Program-made: the position numbers and the translations under genes
Part shown: positions 60,231 through 64,000 of the stretch, one piece after another
Layout of the letters: each line of letters begins with the position of its first letter
Numbering within the stretch: the stretch's first letter is position 1
NCBI GenBank assembly: GCA_900544615.1
Contig: UQVS01000001.1
Span: 62,001 to 126,000 of the forward strand
Direction of reading: 5' to 3'
From: an uncultured Oscillibacter sp.
GTDB lineage: Bacteria > Bacillota > Clostridia > Oscillospirales > Oscillospiraceae
DNA: 64,000 bases
The notes under the pieces: model-generated
The model's input: only the letters and a program-made list of their open reading frames with translations
Database searches by the model: none
What the model was told of the DNA's origin: nothing

Positions 60231-60268
60231 AAACACAGGCAGTCCCATTGCCGGGACTGCCTGTGTTT
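60231..60268. terminator. Bidirectional terminator, end of asnS
   Basis: Perfect 16-bp stem AAACACAGGCAGTCCC with its complement (60231-60246, 60253-60268). It lies 14 bases after the asnS stop on the minus strand and after the hydrogenase operon on the plus strand. Confidence 0.8.
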
Positions 60269-60282
60269 GTTGTGCGGTATGA

Positions 60283-61680
<1,398 letters not shown>

Positions 61681-61718
61681 TCGATCCGTCCTTTGCATTG
61701 TCGGTACGATAATGGTGT

Positions 61719-61747
61719 ATTTTACTCCATTTTTCCGCCTTTTACAA
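61719..61747 (-). promoter_or_regulatory. asnS promoter
   Basis: Minus strand: TTGTAA (61747-61742), 17 bases, TAAAAT (61724-61719). No T-box leader is present. Confidence 0.65.
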
Positions 61748-61810
61748 GAGGGAACCGGCGTTGTTCCTGCAAAACCGCAGCATTTTTACAGAGAATGGGC
61801 AAATTATACT

Positions 61811-61839
61811 TGAATTTTCAGCCTGTATCCGATATAATA
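61811..61839 (+). promoter_or_regulatory. Promoter of the tRNA-Leu locus
   Basis: TTGAAT (61811-61816), 17 bases, perfect TATAAT (61834-61839), 13 bases before the broken tRNA-Leu. It is the only good promoter before the intact tRNA-Leu at 62030. Confidence 0.75.
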
Positions 61840-61852
61840 AGCAAAGTTAACG

Positions 61853-61891
61853 CCGGTGTGATGGAATTGGTAGACGTGACGGACTCAAAAG
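61853..61891 (+). pseudogene. 5' half of a tRNA-Leu (broken at the anticodon loop)
   Basis: Closely matches the 5' half of the intact tRNA-Leu 177 bases downstream (same acceptor GCCGGTG, D arm, and loop CTCAAAA at 61885-61891, anticodon CAA). Directly after the loop the sequence diverges, with no matching 3' anticodon stem, T arm or CCA. A break exactly at the anticodon loop is what integrase crossover at a tRNA would leave. Confidence 0.75.
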
Positions 61892-61976
61892 CCAGTACGT
61901 CTGGAAGTACGGCGTGCTATAAGAGTCTTGATTTTTCAAGGCTTTCAGGTTACAATCGAATACGTGGTTTTTGTGA

Positions 61977-61998
61977 GTTCTCTCCTAGTTCTCTCCGA
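61977..61998 (+). repeat. Paired 11-bp direct repeats, left of tRNA-Leu
   Basis: GTTCTCTCCTA and GTTCTCTCCGA in tandem (61977-61987, 61988-61998). The same pair recurs at 62210-62231. Direct repeats with this period near a tRNA and an integrase resemble arm-type integrase sites. Confidence 0.65.
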
Positions 61999-62029
61999 CC
62001 GAGAATTTTGGAGTTATCTCAATAAATGT

Positions 62030-62115
62030 GCCGGTGTGATGGAATGGTAGACGTAGCGGATTCAAAATCCGCCGGGGGCGACTCCGTGTGGGTTCGAGTC
62101 CCACCACCGGCACCA
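62030..62115 (+). tRNA. tRNA-Leu (anticodon CAA)
   Basis: 86 bases, class II tRNA with a long variable arm. Acceptor GCCGGTG (62030-62036) pairs with CACCGGC (62105-62111). The anticodon stem GCGGA/TCCGC encloses TTCAAAA (62061-62067), giving anticodon CAA for codon TTG. T loop GTTCGAGTC lies in the T arm, discriminator A62112 and CCA are encoded. It has no promoter of its own and probably relies on the one at 61811. Confidence 0.93.
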
Positions 62116-62121
62116 TCCTCC

Positions 62122-62169
62122 GAAACGCTTGATCCCTCAGCATTTGAGGCATCAAGCGTTTCCTTTTTT
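62122..62169 (+). terminator. Terminator after tRNA-Leu
   Basis: Perfect outer stem GAAACGCTTGAT/ATCAAGCGTTTC (62122-62133 with 62151-62162), with an inner CCTCA/TGAGG stem, then CTTTTTT. Confidence 0.85.
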
Positions 62170-62209
62170 ATCTACGCTTTATCTACGAAAATGCAGGGTA
62201 TTTTGCCCT

Positions 62210-62231
62210 GTTCTCTCCGTGTTCTCTCTTA
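62210..62231 (+). repeat. Paired 11-bp direct repeats, right of tRNA-Leu
   Basis: GTTCTCTCCGT and GTTCTCTCTTA (62210-62220, 62221-62231), same orientation and period as the pair at 61977. The second repeat contains the integrase stop codon (62229-62231 on the minus strand). Confidence 0.65.
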
Positions 62232-63431
62232 CACGTTCACGCAGATACTGGGATTGATGCTGACTACGCTGGTCATTCTCGTTGCCGATGTGCTCTTGGA
62301 TGTTGTATCCAGGTGGGCATAAATATTTGCCGTGGTATTGTAATCGCTGTGTCCCAACCACTCCTGAATATCTTTCATTGGCACACCGTTTTTCAGCAGC
62401 AACGAGGCGCATGTATGCCTCAAGTCATGAAAACGAATGTCTCGCAGTTCATGCTTCTGCAAGACGAGCTTAAAATGCTGGGTTACATAGTTGGGTTTAT
62501 ACGGAACACCCAGGTCATTGACAAAAATATAATCGCTCTCTGTGTAGCAGTTACCACACAGCTTCCGACAGTTCTCCTGTCGCTCCTTCATACTGAGCAG
62601 CAGTTCACGGTACTGCGGAACCAACGGCATTGACCGACAACTGGACTTGTTCTTAGTCCGATCCTTTTCTACGGTCATCGCCACACCGTCACAGACGCAC
62701 TGTACCACGGTATGGTCGATGGTGATTTGATTATTTTCAAAATCAATCGCCTGCCAACGCAAGCCCATGATCTCGCTTCTTCGCAGACCATAAAAGGCTG
62801 CCATCAGAACCGGAAACTCACAAGGATCACCCTTGATTGCATCAAACAGTTCCTCCAGTTCAGAAATGCTGTAGAAAGAACCGGTGTACTTTTGACCCTT
62901 GGGCCGCTCCACTTTGTTCATAGGGTTTGCGATAATCAAATCATGCTTCACAGCATACTTCATGGCCTTATGGATATTGGCATGGAAACGCTGTACAGTC
63001 GTACCCTTCAAATTCAGTTCATTGAAACAGTAGCTGTAGAAATTCTCAATATCCAGCGCAGTGACATTCCTCAAAGTCACGCCGAGCTCACGGAAGTACG
63101 GAGCGATTCTCTTTTTGACGTTATTTACATATCCCGCATAAGTGTCTACCTCCACAGAGTTTTTAATAATACCCAACCACTTGATCATGTAGTCGGCGAA
63201 AAGGATGTCGCTGGCAACGGTTGTCTTAGACTTCGGCTCGGTATGAATTACCGTGTCCTCATAAGTACATCTGGCCTTTGTCAGCAGCGCCTCGGCTTGC
63301 TTCAAATTCTTTTTTCCGCCCTCCGGAATGCCCGTCGCAATCCATTTAGTCTTGCGGGCGCCGGTGTCGGACCTCATGTTCAGCACAATATAGTAATAAC
63401 CTTTCTTGGTTTGCAGATGACCCGCTACCAT
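62229..63431 (-). CDS. int: Tyrosine site-specific recombinase (integrase)
   Basis: 400 residues. Arm-binding-like N-terminus (G-Y-Y-Y-I-V-L-N-M-R-S-D-T-G-A-R-K-T-K-W), SAM-like core-binding domain (about 80-180), and catalytic domain with GLRRSEIMGLRW (Arg about 216), HDLRHTCASLLL (His/Arg about 333-336), WLGHSDYNTTANIYAHLD (His, then the nucleophile Tyr about 369). This is the Tn916/phage-type integrase of Firmicutes integrative elements. It lies just right of tRNA-Leu with its 3' end facing the tRNA. Codon use is more AT-rich than in the chromosome genes, indicating transfer. Confidence 0.93.
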   Translation of the reverse strand: MVAGHLQTKKGYYYIVLNMRSDTGARKTKWIATGIPEGGKKNLKQAEALLTKARCTYEDTVIHTEPKSKTTVASDILFADYMIKWLGIIKNSVEVDTYAGYVNNVKKRIAPYFRELGVTLRNVTALDIENFYSYCFNELNLKGTTVQRFHANIHKAMKYAVKHDLIIANPMNKVERPKGQKYTGSFYSISELEELFDAIKGDPCEFPVLMAAFYGLRRSEIMGLRWQAIDFENNQITIDHTVVQCVCDGVAMTVEKDRTKNKSSCRSMPLVPQYRELLLSMKERQENCRKLCGNCYTESDYIFVNDLGVPYKPNYVTQHFKLVLQKHELRDIRFHDLRHTCASLLLKNGVPMKDIQEWLGHSDYNTTANIYAHLDTTSKSTSATRMTSVVSINPSICVNV

Positions 63432-63552
63432 AATTACCTCCTTTTCTGTAGCGGCATAACCTATCTGCCAATGGCAGATTTATTATACCATTTACCCGTT
63501 TCCACTCCAATGTGCTTCAAGACTTTATTTTGAAATCTGTGCGCCGATATTT

Positions 63553-63756
63553 TTAATATTCGCCAACCAAATATTCAATAATGCACACCTTGGGGATCTT
63601 GAAGGACTTGCCGATTTTTAGGTGGCGAATATCACCGCATTCAAGCATCTTGTAGGCCGTTTTCATGCTGATCCCGCCCAACATGACGCACATTTGCTTC
63701 ACAGTAACAACATCCGGATATTCGGAGAAAATCTTTTCACGCCGCTTTTGAGCCAT
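63553..63756 (-). CDS. xis: Excisionase-type HTH protein
   Basis: 67 residues: a MerR-like winged helix seen in Xis proteins, with V-T-V-K-Q-M-C-V-M-L-G-G-I-S-M-K-T-A-Y-K-M-L-E-C-G-D-I and K-I-G-K-S-F-K-I-P-K. Such small proteins bend DNA to direct integrase toward excision. It is encoded 121 bases upstream of int on the same strand, the usual order in these elements. GGAGGGAG precedes ATG 63756. Confidence 0.8.
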   Translation of the reverse strand: MAQKRREKIFSEYPDVVTVKQMCVMLGGISMKTAYKMLECGDIRHLKIGKSFKIPKVCIIEYLVGEY

Positions 63757-63808
63757 TGCATCTCCCTCCTCAGAAAGTATAAGGTTATTCCGTTCATATC
63801 AACAAAAC

Positions 63809-63844
63809 AGGAGATGCCCCCCGTTTTACCGGGAAGCATCTCCT
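63809..63844 (-). terminator. Hairpin between xis and the next gene
   Basis: AGGAGATGC/GCATCTCCT (63809-63817 with 63836-63844) with an inner CCCG/CGGG stem. On the minus strand a T-rich GTTTTGTTG follows. It probably ends the gene entering from the right. The rest of 63757-63958 holds no gene that I can see. Confidence 0.55.
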
Positions 63845-63958
63845 TTGGCGTAGTCTAATGATAGCACGAAGCTAATGGACAAAACAAGTACAGGCGGCGA
63901 GCCAATGCCGGGACATTATCGGGACATCCCAATCTGGAAGGTCGAAATATGTAAATAT

Positions 63959-64000
63959 TTATCCGTCGTACTTCTCTGCGTACTCATACATTTCTGCAAG
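63959..64000 (-). CDS. Possible C-terminal end of a gene entering from the right
   Basis: On the minus strand 13 codons are open from the window edge to a TAA at 63961-63959, reading L-A-E-M-Y-E-Y-A-E-K-Y-D-G. Too short to identify. The downstream hairpin and its position inside the element make it a plausible gene end. Confidence 0.3.
   Translation of the reverse strand, partial: LAEMYEYAEKYDG

Overview
The window looks like the replication-origin region of a moderately GC-rich, strictly anaerobic Clostridia chromosome, most likely Oscillospiraceae-like. Supporting evidence: the rpmH-rnpA-yidD-yidC-jag cluster diverges from dnaA-dnaN-yaaA-recF-remB-gyrB-gyrA; two parS sites flank a terminator beside parAB; energy metabolism is represented by pyruvate:ferredoxin oxidoreductase and a group-B-like [FeFe] hydrogenase; GlyRS is single-chain; and T-box leaders precede glyQS and hisS. 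The family placement is inferred from gene content and style, not from a marker comparison.

Layout. 1-5.4 kb: end of a cation-efflux transporter, a broken tRNA plus tRNA-Ala(CGC), a GH3 hexosaminidase, an AlaX-type editing protein and small unknown genes. 5.4-12.9 kb (mostly minus): purine-type permease, DUF1275 protein, T-box-controlled glyQS, then jag, yidC, yidD, rnpA, rpmH. 12.9-23.6 kb (plus): dnaA, probable oriC with DnaA boxes, dnaN, recF, gyrB, gyrA, interleaved with small membrane proteins. 23.6-24.5 kb: a divergent XRE-regulator module with palindromic operators. 24.5-35 kb (minus): aspS, hisS, an inactive-looking methylglyoxal-synthase homologue paired with a MinD-like ATPase, rsmG, mscL, serS, and parA-parB linked to a membrane coiled-coil protein. 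35-45 kb (minus): GH13 enzyme, PBP2-mreD-mreC elongation genes, maf, dut, a U32 protein and zapA. 45-48.5 kb: a DnaD-like and DnaC-like helicase-loading pair, and yifB. 48.9-60.2 kb: nifJ, murT-gatD (GatD lacks both catalytic residues), mnmG, a phosphoesterase, hydrogenase and an AEC transporter. 60.3-64 kb: asnS, a tRNA-Leu locus, and the end of an integrative element with integrase and excisionase.

How it fits together: the genes cover replication initiation and segregation (dnaA, dnaN, gyrase, DnaD/DnaC, ParABS), cell-wall elongation and division (PBP2, MreC/D, ZapA, MurT), translation (five aminoacyl-tRNA synthetases, rnpA, rpmH, rsmG, mnmG) and ferredoxin-based fermentation. PFOR makes reduced ferredoxin and the hydrogenase could use or sense it.

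Most worth a second look: (a) repeated gene-end scars, where the 3' ends of glyQS and recF are duplicated just downstream and two tRNA loci carry a broken tRNA in front of an intact one; (b) paired 11-bp direct repeats on both sides of tRNA-Leu next to the integrase; (c) loss of known catalytic residues in the MgsA-like and GatD-like proteins, each next to an intact-looking ATPase or ligase partner; (d) a membrane coiled-coil protein translationally linked to parAB. All alignments were made by eye.
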